Shown here: positions 33,749 to 43,005 of the stretch, piece after piece
Position numbering within the stretch: position 1 is the first letter of the stretch
Layout of the letters: each line of letters opens with the position of its first letter
Assembly (NCBI GenBank): GCA_041650255.1
Contig: JBAZLL010000003.1
Location: 70,860-134,859 of the forward strand
Origin: 1-14-0-10-45-29 sp041650255
GTDB lineage: Archaea > Micrarchaeota > Micrarchaeia > Anstonellales > Anstonellaceae
Length of the DNA: 64,000 nt
Reading direction: 5' to 3'
Made by a program: the position numbers and the translations under genes
The notes under the pieces: generated by a model
Database searches by the model: none
What the model was told of the DNA's origin: nothing
Seen by the model: only the letters and a program-made list of their open reading frames with translations

Positions 33749-35986
33749 TTATTCTCCCGATATCCCAAGCCCTTTCATCGCAAGAGAAAGCGCCTCCTTC
33801 TTATTCAAATAATAATTATTGTTTCCGCACTGCGGGCTGAATATGCATTTTGGGCATCCCGCAACGCATTCGCATCCGGCGAGTCTTTCATGCGACATAC
33901 TTATGCACTCGCCATATCTTTTCATCATTACTTCCGAAAGCCCGCTCCCGCCCTCAATTCCTTCATAATAAAATATTCTTCCGTCCGGATAAGATATGCC
34001 GCCTATTTCCGACGCGTCCGCGCCGCTAAGTGCCGGCATCATTGCAATGCTCACATGTTCAAGCGCATGCAATCCATCCGTAAAACCCTGCTTTTGCTCT
34101 GCCCACACGTCCCAATCCGCCCAAAATGCCCGCGTATCAAACTCATAAGACAACGGCTCGTCAATTTCATGGCGCGAAACAGTTGCGCCGCTAAAAGAAT
34201 CCTTTACAACATACCCGTGCACTTCATCTACAATGTGCACTCTTCCCATTCCCATCTCAATAAGATTCCATCTTGAATTTTTTTCAATTTTAAGTATTTC
34301 CGCATTTTTTGTCTTTAGCGCCTGTGTATAATATTGCCCGTCATCATCGCTTCTTCTCACCAGCGCGGTTTTTTTGTTCATGTCAATTCCAAGACTCTCA
34401 AATCTTTTTCCCCCAAGCAAATAAGTTGCCCCTTCATAAAGCTCGCCGATTCCAATCGCCATTTCCCGCTCTCCGATTGATTTGCCGCTGTCTGCGTCAA
34501 TTATTTTTATCCGATGCCCTGCATTTCTCACCGACATCTTTCTTGCCTTTATTACCCCCTCCTTGGTCGCGACAAACATATCCGAAAAATTTCTCACAAG
34601 TCCCTCTTCTTTGAGCTTTGAGCAAATAGCAATATCCTCTTCCCGCAATTCATTTTGCATAATCGGTCTGTCTTTACACGCCGACATTATATGCAATGCG
34701 CGCACATGTTCATTGTAAGCGTTTGCATAGCACTCTTCCGGCTTTCCCTCAATGTAATTTTTCGGATTTTGCGCATAATACTGGTCAAGTGGCAGTTGTC
34801 TTGCAACCATTATTGCATAACTTTCCTGTCCTTTTCTTCCTACCCGCCCGACTCTCTGCCTCATCTGCGTAACTGTTCCGGGAAAGCCTGCAAGTATCGC
34901 CGCATCGGCATCGCCGATATCCATGCCGAGCTCAAGCGCGCTTGTTGCCGCAAGCACTTTTATCCTTCCACTATGAAATCCGCTCTCAAGTCTTCTTCTC
35001 TCTTCGGGCAAAATGCCTGCACGATATACCGCAACCTCCATATTCGCACTATGTCCTATTGCAGAAAGCCTTTCCGCCATATTATGCGAATTTGCAAAAA
35101 TTATCGTCTTCTTGTTAATTTCTTTCGCAATTTTCAAACAAGTAGTAACCACGCTCTCATCGGAAGAATTCACAATCGCATGATTTATTTTCCCCCTCGG
35201 CGCGCCATCGCCTTCAATAAGCTCAAAATCATCTCGCAGGCAAATCTTTGATGCAAACTCAATCGGATTCCCAATCGTTGCGGACGACACAATATATTGC
35301 ACCTGCTCGTTCGCAATCACAATCCCGCCCATGTCATCAAGGTCAAGAAGGCTTCCCTGCACAAACTTTTTCTTGCCCGCAAGCTCATTTTCTTTTTCCT
35401 CTTTCTTCGCGGCTTTCAAAAGCCTCTGCAGTCTCCACATAATATTTGCGACATGGCATCCGACATTTCCCGAATAAGCATGTATCTCGTCAATCACAAC
35501 ATATTTGAGTCTGGCAAAAAAATTTTTCCAAAGCTTATTGTTAGTAAGCATGAAATGCAGCATATCCACATTTGTGATTATCACATGCGGCATATCTGCC
35601 CTTATTTTCGCCCTCTTGCTTGCGGGTGTGTCTCCATCGTACACTTCCGCACGAATTCCAAGCATTCCAAATTCGCGCACCCTTGCCCATTGGTCGCGCG
35701 AGAGCGCCTTTGTCGGAAAAAGAAGCAAAGAGCATTTGCCGCGCAATGCCGCCTCCACGACCGGCACCATATAACATTCGCTCTTTCCGGCGGCGGTCGG
35801 AGCCATAAGCACGATATTTTTTCCTTCCCTGATTTTTTTAATCGCCAGTGACTGGTGTGAATATAATTTTTTTATGCCCCTGCCCTTTAGCACTTCGCGT
35901 ATCGCTTCATGAATCTGCACCGAGTCGTCATATTGCGCGCCCTTTCCTTTTTGCACAAACCATTTGGGGTTATAGTCATCAAGCAT
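33749..35986 (-). CDS. Hrq1/MrfA-like superfamily 2 helicase
   Basis: ATP-dependent 3'-5' helicase of the YprA/MrfA-Hrq1 type (DEAD/H box plus C-terminal Cys domain), thought to act in DNA repair. Motif Q/I: LYSHQSLAIKKI and LMAPTAAGKSECY (about 60-72); motif II VVIDEIHAYSG (DEIH); motif III SSATIGNP; motifs IV-VI: IIFANSHNMAERL, AATSALELGMDIG, QMRQRVGRVGRKGQ. The C-terminal DUF1998-like region has a zinc-binding Cys set CECVAGCPKCIFSPQC (about 712-727). 745 residues. GGGATGA lies 5 bases before the ATG. It is the last gene of the FBPase-to-helicase minus-strand run, 99 bases after gltX. Confidence 0.9.
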   Translation of the reverse strand: MLDDYNPKWFVQKGKGAQYDDSVQIHEAIREVLKGRGIKKLYSHQSLAIKKIREGKNIVLMAPTAAGKSECYMVPVVEAALRGKCSLLLFPTKALSRDQWARVREFGMLGIRAEVYDGDTPASKRAKIRADMPHVIITNVDMLHFMLTNNKLWKNFFARLKYVVIDEIHAYSGNVGCHVANIMWRLQRLLKAAKKEEKENELAGKKKFVQGSLLDLDDMGGIVIANEQVQYIVSSATIGNPIEFASKICLRDDFELIEGDGAPRGKINHAIVNSSDESVVTTCLKIAKEINKKTIIFANSHNMAERLSAIGHSANMEVAVYRAGILPEERRRLESGFHSGRIKVLAATSALELGMDIGDADAAILAGFPGTVTQMRQRVGRVGRKGQESYAIMVARQLPLDQYYAQNPKNYIEGKPEECYANAYNEHVRALHIMSACKDRPIMQNELREEDIAICSKLKEEGLVRNFSDMFVATKEGVIKARKMSVRNAGHRIKIIDADSGKSIGEREMAIGIGELYEGATYLLGGKRFESLGIDMNKKTALVRRSDDDGQYYTQALKTKNAEILKIEKNSRWNLIEMGMGRVHIVDEVHGYVVKDSFSGATVSRHEIDEPLSYEFDTRAFWADWDVWAEQKQGFTDGLHALEHVSIAMMPALSGADASEIGGISYPDGRIFYYEGIEGGSGLSEVMMKRYGECISMSHERLAGCECVAGCPKCIFSPQCGNNNYYLNKKEALSLAMKGLGISGE

Positions 35987-35998
35987 TTATTTCATCCC

Positions 35999-36019
35999 GC
36001 AAAAATTTGCAATTTTTGC
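35999..36019. repeat. Palindrome between gltX and helicase genes
   Basis: GCAAAAATT-TGC-AATTTTTGC, 9-bp perfect arms. It lies just upstream of the helicase start and after the gltX stop (minus strand), so it may be an RNA hairpin/terminator between the two genes or an operator for the helicase. Confidence 0.5.
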
Positions 36020-36085
36020 AATCAGGCTTGGGCCTTGGGCTTTTGCCCTCCTTTTTCACCGGCAAAATTTTGGCTAAAAAGAAAA

Positions 36086-37840
36086 TTATTGGCTGATAAA
36101 AAAGTACTGCAGCCTCTCGCCTTTTTTATCCAGCATCACAAAGCCAAATCTCTCAAATTGGAACGCATTTCTTTCAATGTCAAAAAGGCAGGTCCGCTCT
36201 GTCCAGCCCCATACCTCTTCAAGCGAGTTTTCATTGAACTTTTCATCAATATACAAATCATGGGGCACAAGCACGCACGCAACCGCTTTTGCCGAATCTG
36301 CAACCCATTGCATTTTTTTCTGCACGTTCCCCTCGTCCGATACAAATTCGCACTCAAGCACATCCATCTGCCCTTCTTTTCCATCTGGCATATGTGCACT
36401 AATTTTTCTTTTTGCCTTAAGCTTTACATTGCACCAATCTTTGAGCCTGAAAGTTTCCCCCTCAGCAATCGCATCTGCATCTGCTTGGCAAATATATGCC
36501 GGAGAGCTTGCAAGCATTTCCCGAACCCCGAGCCCTTCATTTTGCGGATGGTTTTTCACAGAAATATTTTTCTGCATCAGGCCGGATATTTCCACACGGG
36601 CAGGTTGATGCACAAAAAATCTTCTCTGTGCATTCACATCTATAATCTTTCTATTTTCGGAAAGCAATTTGTCCCATCCGGGTTCGCTCTCAACTTTTGT
36701 GAGACCGAAAGAAAGCACGAATTTCTTAATCGCCTCGGGTGTTATGCCCCGTTTTTTCAATGCCGCCAAAGTCGGCAGGCGTATATCATCATAGCCCGAA
36801 ACTTTTCCCTCTTCAATCAGCGGGGTAATAAGTCTCTTTGAAATCGGCGCGCCCTTTATCGCAAGTCTTGAGAAAGAAATCAATTTCGGTTTTCTCATCT
36901 CAAGTGCGTCAAGTATCGCATAATAAAGCTCGTCGCGAAGCTCATACTCCTTTGAGCGCATCGCATGTGTCACTCCTTCGGTGGAATCAATTATCGGCGC
37001 CGCAAAATCATAGGACGGCCAGCATTTGTATTTGTCTTTTTGCCTAAAATGCGGGGCATCAATAATTCTAAACAGAGTTGGGTCCCTCATAACCGTATTA
37101 TCCGATTTCATGTCCCCCTTATATCTCACAATCGCCTGCCCTGTTGTAAATTTTCCATTCATCATTTTTCTAAAATCAATTACGTTCTCTTCGGGCATTT
37201 TGCACTGGCAATCGCATCTTTTGCCGCTTTCGCGCCCTTTTTTTATCTCATCCTGCGAGCAAGTGCAAACATAAGCCATACCTTTGAGCATCAGCTCGTC
37301 CGCAAGCTCGTAATATTTTTCCATATAATCCGACGAATATGTAATTTCAAAATCCCATTTTATTCCAAGCCACCTAAGATATTCAATGGTCGCATCCACG
37401 AATTCCTGTTTTGATTTTAGCGGATTTGTCTCGTCCATTCGCAATCTCATTTTTCCGCCGTGCGCGCGCGCTCCTTCAAAATTCAAAAAAGCCGCCTTTG
37501 CATGACCAATGTGCAAAAAGCCCGATGGCTCCGGCGGAAATCTCGTAATGACTTTTCCCTGCACTGCATTCGGAAGGCTGATTCCCTTTTCCTCCTCTTT
37601 CTTTTTCTCTTCAAACGAATATTTTGAAAGCTCTGCCTCAACCTGCTCCTTTGTCATCTCGTTTATCCTTTGTACTTCCACCGCGATTTTTCCCATAAGC
37701 TCCTTTGTCTGGTTTTTCATTTGCGGGTGCTCGGAAAGCACTTTGCCGATAATCTTGCCGGCGTTTGCAGAGCCATAATCATGCGCATTCTTTAGCGCCC
37801 ATTTGTTTATGCTAATTTCAATCTCATCCATGTATTTCAC
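36086..37840 (-). CDS. gltX: Glutamyl-tRNA synthetase (archaeal type)
   Basis: Charges tRNA-Glu (and probably tRNA-Gln for later transamidation). N-terminal helical domain 1-85, then the class I core: ITRFPPEPSGFLHIGHAKAA (HIGH at 110-113), MRLRMDETNP, the Cys-rich CTCSQDEIKKGRESGKRCDC zinc-like site, PIIDSTEGVTHAMRSKEYELR, and the KMSKS equivalent APISKRL. Beta-barrel anticodon domain follows. 584 residues. GTG 37840 overlaps the upstream gene's stop (GTGA); ATG 37831 is an alternative. Its first 80 residues are clearly homologous to the separate protein encoded just upstream. No GlnRS or amidotransferase gene is in the window. Confidence 0.93.
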   Translation of the reverse strand: MKYMDEIEISINKWALKNAHDYGSANAGKIIGKVLSEHPQMKNQTKELMGKIAVEVQRINEMTKEQVEAELSKYSFEEKKKEEEKGISLPNAVQGKVITRFPPEPSGFLHIGHAKAAFLNFEGARAHGGKMRLRMDETNPLKSKQEFVDATIEYLRWLGIKWDFEITYSSDYMEKYYELADELMLKGMAYVCTCSQDEIKKGRESGKRCDCQCKMPEENVIDFRKMMNGKFTTGQAIVRYKGDMKSDNTVMRDPTLFRIIDAPHFRQKDKYKCWPSYDFAAPIIDSTEGVTHAMRSKEYELRDELYYAILDALEMRKPKLISFSRLAIKGAPISKRLITPLIEEGKVSGYDDIRLPTLAALKKRGITPEAIKKFVLSFGLTKVESEPGWDKLLSENRKIIDVNAQRRFFVHQPARVEISGLMQKNISVKNHPQNEGLGVREMLASSPAYICQADADAIAEGETFRLKDWCNVKLKAKRKISAHMPDGKEGQMDVLECEFVSDEGNVQKKMQWVADSAKAVACVLVPHDLYIDEKFNENSLEEVWGWTERTCLFDIERNAFQFERFGFVMLDKKGERLQYFFISQ

Positions 37841-38094
37841 TCAAAAATTGTGGTTTCTTCATATGTGTATTTGTGCATTTCTTTCTCTATTTGTTTGTCC
37901 TTTAGCTTATTCACTTCCGTACATACTTCTCTGACAATATTCATAAGCTCGCCTTTCTCATCAACAAGCGCCGGATATTCCCTTAGCACATTCACAATGA
38001 CTTTTGCAGGAATTGCAAATCTTACTTCATGCGCGCACTTCAGCGCCCATTTTCTTATGTTGTGTCTGAACTCTTTGCTGTCTTCCACTCTCAC
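37837..38094 (-). CDS. Free-standing paralogue of the GluRS N-terminal domain
   Basis: 85-residue helical protein. Aligned without gaps, its residues 13-80 match GluRS residues 11-78 with about 26 identities in 68 positions by eye, including KWALK, AH, K.I..VL.E.P, ELM and KY..EE. It has no catalytic core, so it is a domain duplicate. It lies between fni (stop 3 bases upstream) and gltX (stop overlaps the gltX GTG by GTGA), so all three are one transcript and this protein is made in step with GluRS. It might dimerise with the GluRS N-domain, or tether GluRS to another factor. Starts GTG 38094 behind GGGTG; GTG 38088 is possible. Confidence 0.8.
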   Translation of the reverse strand: MRVEDSKEFRHNIRKWALKCAHEVRFAIPAKVIVNVLREYPALVDEKGELMNIVREVCTEVNKLKDKQIEKEMHKYTYEETTIFE

Positions 38095-38097
38095 ACC

Positions 38098-39204
38098 CTA
38101 AATATAATTTGTTTCCGCAAATCTCTTCTTTTTTGTTCCGGTTATGTCCCGCCTTGCAAAATCTGCGGGTTCAATTCCCCGCAGTCTCAATATCTCGGCA
38201 GACCTGCCTGTAATAAGCACCGGAGCGCACGCAAGCTCTTGCACGCTCTTTGCACCGCACAAAAACATCGCTGCCTTGAATTGCTCTTTCCAAATTTTTA
38301 TTTCATCCTCGCACTTCTTGGCTTTCAAGAACGGTATTGCCGCACCGGCAAGTTTTGCCCCAAGCGCGATAGAATTTGCAACATCAATTCCATCTCTTAC
38401 TCCGCCACTGCAAATAGTATCTCCATACTGTGCGCTTTCCACAAGCGCCGGAATGCTTGGATAGCCCCATTCTTCAAAACCGGCAAGCCTTCCACCCCTT
38501 GCATACTCGACTTTGCTCCAGGATGTTCCTCCCCGTCCGGCGACATCCACTATTTTTACTCCGGCATCAAAAAGTTTTTTCGCGCAATCGCCGTTTATTC
38601 CGGCACCGGTTTCTTTTGCAATCACGGGCACATTAATATTTGAGCAAAGTTTCTCAATCGACACTATCACCTGCCCAAAATTTGTCTGCCCTTCGGGCTG
38701 TATCGCCTCTTGCAACGAGTTCAGATGCACATTCAGCGCGTCCGCGTCAATTTTATTTATCATCCACTCAATTTTCTTTACATCATATTCCTTTATCTGA
38801 ACGGCTCCGATATTTGCGATAATTGGGATGCTTGGCGCCTCTTTTCTCACCATGTATGTATTTGCTTTTGATTCATCCTCAAGCATCGGTCTGCACGAGC
38901 CGAGCGCGAGTGCAATTTTTTCCTTCTCTGCAACAATCGCAAGTTTCTTGTTTATCTCCAAGCCTTTTTGAGTTCCGCCCGTCATCGCGCTGATTAGAAT
39001 CGGGGCATCAAGTCTCTTTTTCAAAAAGTTCGTGCAAGTGTTTATTTTTGCCAAATCCGCCTCCGGCAGGGCATTGTGCACAAGCAAAACATCTTCAAAT
39101 CCGGCCCCCTGGCAGTATTGAACATTTTCCTCTTCGCAAATTTTTATGTGCGCATCCTTTCTTTCCTGAGTTGCAGATGTTTTTGTCATAACAAATCTGC
39201 TCAT
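38098..39204 (-). CDS. fni: Type 2 isopentenyl-diphosphate delta-isomerase
   Basis: FMN- and NADPH-dependent isomerase that converts isopentenyl to dimethylallyl diphosphate for archaeal lipid synthesis. TIM barrel with ERKDAHIKIC at the start, APILISAMTGGT, ALGSCRPMLED, IIANIGAVQ, LNVHLNSLQEAIQPEGQTNF (catalytic Gln/Glu site), VPVIAKETGAGI, DVAGRGGTSWSKVE, ICSGGVRDGIDVANSIALGAKLAGAA. 368 residues. ATG 39189 (MTKTSATQ) is an alternative start: the TTTTTAAAG box near 39213 suits it better if the message is leaderless. Confidence 0.92.
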   Translation of the reverse strand: MSRFVMTKTSATQERKDAHIKICEEENVQYCQGAGFEDVLLVHNALPEADLAKINTCTNFLKKRLDAPILISAMTGGTQKGLEINKKLAIVAEKEKIALALGSCRPMLEDESKANTYMVRKEAPSIPIIANIGAVQIKEYDVKKIEWMINKIDADALNVHLNSLQEAIQPEGQTNFGQVIVSIEKLCSNINVPVIAKETGAGINGDCAKKLFDAGVKIVDVAGRGGTSWSKVEYARGGRLAGFEEWGYPSIPALVESAQYGDTICSGGVRDGIDVANSIALGAKLAGAAIPFLKAKKCEDEIKIWKEQFKAAMFLCGAKSVQELACAPVLITGRSAEILRLRGIEPADFARRDITGTKKKRFAETNYI

Positions 39205-39252
39205 TTTTACTTTAAAAAGAGTATGATAAATTTCGTCAAAAAACGTTGTTCT

Positions 39253-40083
39253 CTATATAAAAACAAGTGAAGCATAAGCCACTACACTGCTTTCATTCCC
39301 GTTTGTTTCTTTCCCCGAATTAGTATATTTTAGCAATTTTGCCTCTTTTTTTCCAGCCAGCTTTGCATAATAAATAGCCGCCGCAATCGGTCCATGCCCG
39401 CAAATGCTAAGCCCGTTTTGTTCAACTTCTCTTTCAAGCGCATTTGCATCAAGTTTTTTGATAAATTCAATGGGCATCTTATCCATCAATTTTGCCCTTT
39501 CCCCGCTTTCATAATGTGTGAAATCGGAAGATGCCAAAAGCAAAATATTTCTGTCTTTGAATTCATTGTCCGAGCAAGCGTCAAAAATTGCCTTTCCAAC
39601 TTCAGACGCAATTTTCTCCCCCTGCACCCCTATGCAAATTGCAACAATTTTTGCTTTCGGGTTAATCCTTTGAATGAACGGAAGCATCACTTCAATCGAG
39701 TGCTCGCGAAAATGCGCCGCCTCATTTCTTCTCATCAACGGGCAAGATAAAATAATTTTTGCCGCCAATCTCAAATCGGTGGAACTTGTGCCAATCGGCG
39801 TTTTCCAATCTTCAAAAGAAACAGAAACAATTTCTCCAAGCCCTGTATGGTTCGGGCACAAAATAACCATGCTTGTATTTTCCTTCTTCAAATTTTTCTC
39901 AAGTGCGGCAAAAGAATATCCCGCCGTTTTCCCGGAATATTCATATCCAGCGTGAGGTGCAATCGCAATATTTGCGCTTACGCTAACCTCTTTTCTTCCC
40001 TGTGCCAAGAATGCATCCACCTCTCTTGTGAGAGTGTTTGCATTCAGCGGATAAAACGAGCCTGCAACTGCCGGATATCTCAT
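39253..40083 (-). CDS. MEMO1 family protein
   Basis: Homologue of the MEMO/AmmeMemoRadiSam family, an extradiol-dioxygenase-like fold that binds a metal with His, His and Cys; its function in Archaea is not established. MRYPAVAGSFYP is the signature start; IAPHAGYEYSGKTA supplies the first His, LCPNHTGLG the second region, FREHSIEVMLPF and SSDFTHYESG follow, and ICGHGPIAAAIYYAKLAG is the conserved Cys-Gly-His-Gly. 276 residues from ATG 40083; the longer frame to 40164 overlaps the FBPase gene and adds nothing conserved. 25 bases downstream of FBPase on the same strand. Confidence 0.9.
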   Translation of the reverse strand: MRYPAVAGSFYPLNANTLTREVDAFLAQGRKEVSVSANIAIAPHAGYEYSGKTAGYSFAALEKNLKKENTSMVILCPNHTGLGEIVSVSFEDWKTPIGTSSTDLRLAAKIILSCPLMRRNEAAHFREHSIEVMLPFIQRINPKAKIVAICIGVQGEKIASEVGKAIFDACSDNEFKDRNILLLASSDFTHYESGERAKLMDKMPIEFIKKLDANALEREVEQNGLSICGHGPIAAAIYYAKLAGKKEAKLLKYTNSGKETNGNESSVVAYASLVFI

Positions 40084-40108
40084 AAAAAAATAAAGGAAAG
40101 AAAAGATA

Positions 40109-41464
40109 TTAAGCTGAGCTATAATACAGCTTGACCTTTTCAATAAGCCCTTCATTTCCAACATAGAGCGAAGTTACCTGGTCCATATTGGCTATGGGCG
40201 TATCCAGAAGCGAGCCGAGTTTGCCGTCATAAGATTTTCCGCCTGCCTGTTCAACCAAAAACGAAAGCGGTATGCCCTCGTACAGCAATCTCAGCTTCGG
40301 AGCAGGATAGAAGAAAATTCCGCCTTCACGCAAAAGACTTGCAATCTCCATGACTGCGGCTCCGGAACATCTTATTTTATAATTTGGTAAAAATTCCTTT
40401 ACGACAAATTCGCTAAACTCCGGGCTCCAGGAGGTATTTCCACCCGGAATAACCAAGCTCGGTTTTTGAGGTATTTTTATATTCTGCCCGTCGGCCATCT
40501 GTTCAAACTGTGAAAAGCCTCTGTTACCATAATTCTTCACAAGCTCGTGTACTCCGTCCCCCGTGCTATAAATAAACGAGAAAACCGGACCATACAAAAT
40601 AATTGCCGCCGCCTTTAGCTCTCTGCCGCTTTTTGGCTCATTATCTTCATAAACTCCTAAAATGGAGCCAAAAATATTTCTGGTTTTTATATTTCCCGAG
40701 CCATCCAGCGGGTCTAATGTAATAATGTATCTTCCACTCTTGTACCTATACCTGAATTTACTATCTTTCGGGTCAATCGGGTGGTCAAGCTCTTCGGAAT
40801 AAATTCTTTTTATTTCCCCTGTACGAAGCATTGTTTTGCACAAGACATTATTCGCCCAATCATCAAGCTCTTTTTTAATCTCTTTATATTTGTTCATCAA
40901 TTTCTCGTCCGCCATCTCGGTATTCCCAATCTCCTTCTTGTTTTCTGCAAGCCTTCTTTCCAAATGAGAAGTAAATCTTAGTTGCATATCCACCGAGCCG
41001 TAAGCAAATGTCAGCATTATTTTTGCAAGTCCTCGGTCAAGTTTCTCAAACGGATTGCCTTTTTCAATTTCCGCAAGTTTCATTGCAAGCGGTGTTGACC
41101 TTATCGGAGATAAAATCTGCGTGCGCTTGTACAATTCATAGAGCCACCAGTGGGCGCTGTCAATTTTATTCGTATCAATCATTTTATCTATTTTTTTCAT
41201 GAAGACTTTTTCGCACAATTCAAGGTCGCTATAAATATCCACGTCCTTATTGTCCTCTTTCATAAATGCATAATCTACAAATGCCTTTGTGAATGGGGTG
41301 ATTTCGGTTCTCCAATATACTTTTCTTGGAATATCTACAAACGGATTCAGGCCAATTAACTTTTTTGAATTAAGAAAAAGTTTCTGCTCTGTGTAACGTT
41401 GTTTATTCGGACTCGGAAGAGGTTTTGGTTCGGTGTAATATCGCCTATCGTTATGTCCTGCCAT
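40109..41464 (-). CDS. Class I fructose-1,6-bisphosphatase
   Basis: Hydrolyses fructose-1,6-bisphosphate in gluconeogenesis. The inositol-phosphatase-fold signature DPLDGSGNI starts at residue 251 (family DPLDGSSNI). Also recognisable: GVHELVKNYGN, VIPGGNTSW, RCSGAAVMEIASLLREGGIFFYPA and LRLLYEGIPLSFLVEQAGGKSYDG (the sugar-phosphate-binding C-terminal region). At 451 residues it is longer than bacterial class I enzymes because of an N-terminal extension of about 90 residues (MAGHNDRRYYTEPKPLPS onward) and a helical insert near 150-200. Most archaea use class IV or V enzymes, so a class I enzyme is notable. ATG 41464 has GGGAG 8 bases upstream; 41515 is an alternative. Confidence 0.87.
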   Translation of the reverse strand: MAGHNDRRYYTEPKPLPSPNKQRYTEQKLFLNSKKLIGLNPFVDIPRKVYWRTEITPFTKAFVDYAFMKEDNKDVDIYSDLELCEKVFMKKIDKMIDTNKIDSAHWWLYELYKRTQILSPIRSTPLAMKLAEIEKGNPFEKLDRGLAKIMLTFAYGSVDMQLRFTSHLERRLAENKKEIGNTEMADEKLMNKYKEIKKELDDWANNVLCKTMLRTGEIKRIYSEELDHPIDPKDSKFRYRYKSGRYIITLDPLDGSGNIKTRNIFGSILGVYEDNEPKSGRELKAAAIILYGPVFSFIYSTGDGVHELVKNYGNRGFSQFEQMADGQNIKIPQKPSLVIPGGNTSWSPEFSEFVVKEFLPNYKIRCSGAAVMEIASLLREGGIFFYPAPKLRLLYEGIPLSFLVEQAGGKSYDGKLGSLLDTPIANMDQVTSLYVGNEGLIEKVKLYYSSA

Positions 41465-41496
41465 TTTTACATCTCCCTTTTGTTTTGTAGCTCTTC

Positions 41497-42009
41497 TTAT
41501 CTTTCCTCCTTGCACGGGATTACCGCCAATATATTAGACAGCCCGACCGCCCTAATATCTTCTGTCTTTATTTCAATAACATTCAAATCCTCTTTTAATT
41601 GAAAAATAAGCTCACTCACAAACGCATTCCCCTTTTGTTTGTAATTGTACCATCCCTTGTATATTCCAAGCTGGGGAATAAACTCTTTAACATCTTCAGC
41701 TGTAAATGAAAATTCGTTAAGCAATTTCTTTGCAATACGTATGTCATCATAAGTAATATTGTCGCACACAAGCAGAGTCACAAATGCTTCATGAAGTTTA
41801 ATCATTACACTTTTTTGTTTGCCAAATACATTTCCAGAGCTTGCACTTTTGCTGTTAGAGTCAACCTCACCCAGATGTCCCTTAAAGTTAGTAAAAAGCT
41901 TTTCAAAATTAGAAGTTTGTATTTTTTCAGTCAGAGTTTGCAATTTCTTAATACTTTCAGTTCCATTCCCATTGCTCTGTTCCACATTTTTCAAAACCTT
42001 TGACGCCAT
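41497..42009 (-). CDS. Hypothetical protein, 170 aa
   Basis: No family recognised. N-terminal helix (MASKVLKNVEQSNGNGTESIKK) and a Ser/Gly-rich linker (SNSKSASSGNVFG), then an alpha/beta C-terminal region (KLHEAFVTLLVCDNITYDDIRI, KKLLNEFSFTAEDVKEFIPQLGIY, AFVSELIFQLKEDLNVIEI). Soluble. A Shine-Dalgarno-like GGTGGTG lies 3-9 bases before the ATG at 42009; ATG 42024 is an alternative. It is 32 bases upstream of FBPase on the same strand, so it may be the first gene of that unit and could regulate the downstream genes, but nothing shows this. Confidence 0.6.
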   Translation of the reverse strand: MASKVLKNVEQSNGNGTESIKKLQTLTEKIQTSNFEKLFTNFKGHLGEVDSNSKSASSGNVFGKQKSVMIKLHEAFVTLLVCDNITYDDIRIAKKLLNEFSFTAEDVKEFIPQLGIYKGWYNYKQKGNAFVSELIFQLKEDLNVIEIKTEDIRAVGLSNILAVIPCKEER

Positions 42010-42113
42010 CAGCACCACCGACATCTATTATAGTTGGTTAAACTTAATATTGCTGTTGTCGCAAAGCTTGCGCTATTTGCACATAAAAAATTCGGGAAGA
42101 TTATGCAATCTGC

Positions 42114-42881
42114 TCAATCCACTAAAATAGTGTATTTTGAAATATAGATTTGCGCCAACATCACGATAAGATACGGCAATATTATGAGCGAATTAAACGC
42201 AATCACAATAAGCGGTCCAATCACATGCGGAATGAACGGAACCGAATTCACAACAAAGAGCACAATCACGTCAACAATTGAGAGCAACATTAATGCCACA
42301 ACCATCCAAAGCAACACCAAAGACGGCTTTTTTCTTATAATGCTAAAGCTTCTTTGCATCGCCCTAAACGGTCTTACCTCATCCATAACCATTGCGGTGG
42401 GCAAAAAGAGCAATCCGAGCCCGACAATCAAATTCAGCAAAGGCGCGAGATATTTTTGTATCTGATACTCGTAAGTGATAAGCTGTATAAGCAGAAGCAA
42501 TATTGTGGCGATAAGGAAAATCATAAACACCGAATTTGTGTGTTTTGTAATCGCCTTTATCTCCTCTAAAGTGAGCCCCTTTAGTGTTCTCTGCCTCTTC
42601 ACCACTAAATTTATGCCGACAATGGCAAAGCTCATCAAATAAAGCGAAATCAGCAAAGACGCAATCATTATCCCGCTGTCAACCGGAGTCAAATCAACGA
42701 TACTTCCGGTTCTCAAATAGGCGCCTCCAAGCGCGATATAAACCGGGTCTGCCGGGTTAATCATTCCGACAATTATCGGCAATATCATGCCGAAAAGCCC
42801 CGGAACCGAAGCCACAAGTATAAGCCAGATATTTTTAGTGTATATTTCCCACGTATAGTCCATGATGGATTTGCCTGCCAT
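42114..42881 (-). CDS. Polytopic membrane protein, about 6 TM helices
   Basis: Predicted helices at about 17-40, 68-90 (GIMIASLLISLYLMSFAIVG), 118-136, 143-163, 193-213 and 220-246. A short cytoplasmic segment KRQRTLKGLTLEEIKAI follows helix 2 and DEVRPFRAMQRSFSIIRKKP lies between helices 4 and 5; the R-A-x-x-R-S-F sequence resembles the glycerophosphodiester-phosphodiesterase membrane-domain/DUF7544-type proteins found widely in Archaea, function unknown. Shine-Dalgarno GAGGGTG 7 bases before ATG 42881. Divergent from the ECF-like gene. Confidence 0.7.
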   Translation of the reverse strand: MAGKSIMDYTWEIYTKNIWLILVASVPGLFGMILPIIVGMINPADPVYIALGGAYLRTGSIVDLTPVDSGIMIASLLISLYLMSFAIVGINLVVKRQRTLKGLTLEEIKAITKHTNSVFMIFLIATILLLLIQLITYEYQIQKYLAPLLNLIVGLGLLFLPTAMVMDEVRPFRAMQRSFSIIRKKPSLVLLWMVVALMLLSIVDVIVLFVVNSVPFIPHVIGPLIVIAFNSLIILPYLIVMLAQIYISKYTILVD

Positions 42882-43005
42882 GCAACACCCTCTTGGTAGT
42901 ATAGGGGGGCAATATGTTTTAAATCTGCATTTCCCATCTTATATTTAGAGTTTTTTTATCGCTATTGGAAAGACCGTTATAATCATCTGATATAAAAGGG
43001 ATAAA

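Noticed and set aside
40084..40164. N-terminal extension of the MEMO protein
   Set aside because: It overlaps the FBPase gene; the family begins at MRYPAVAGSFYP (40083).
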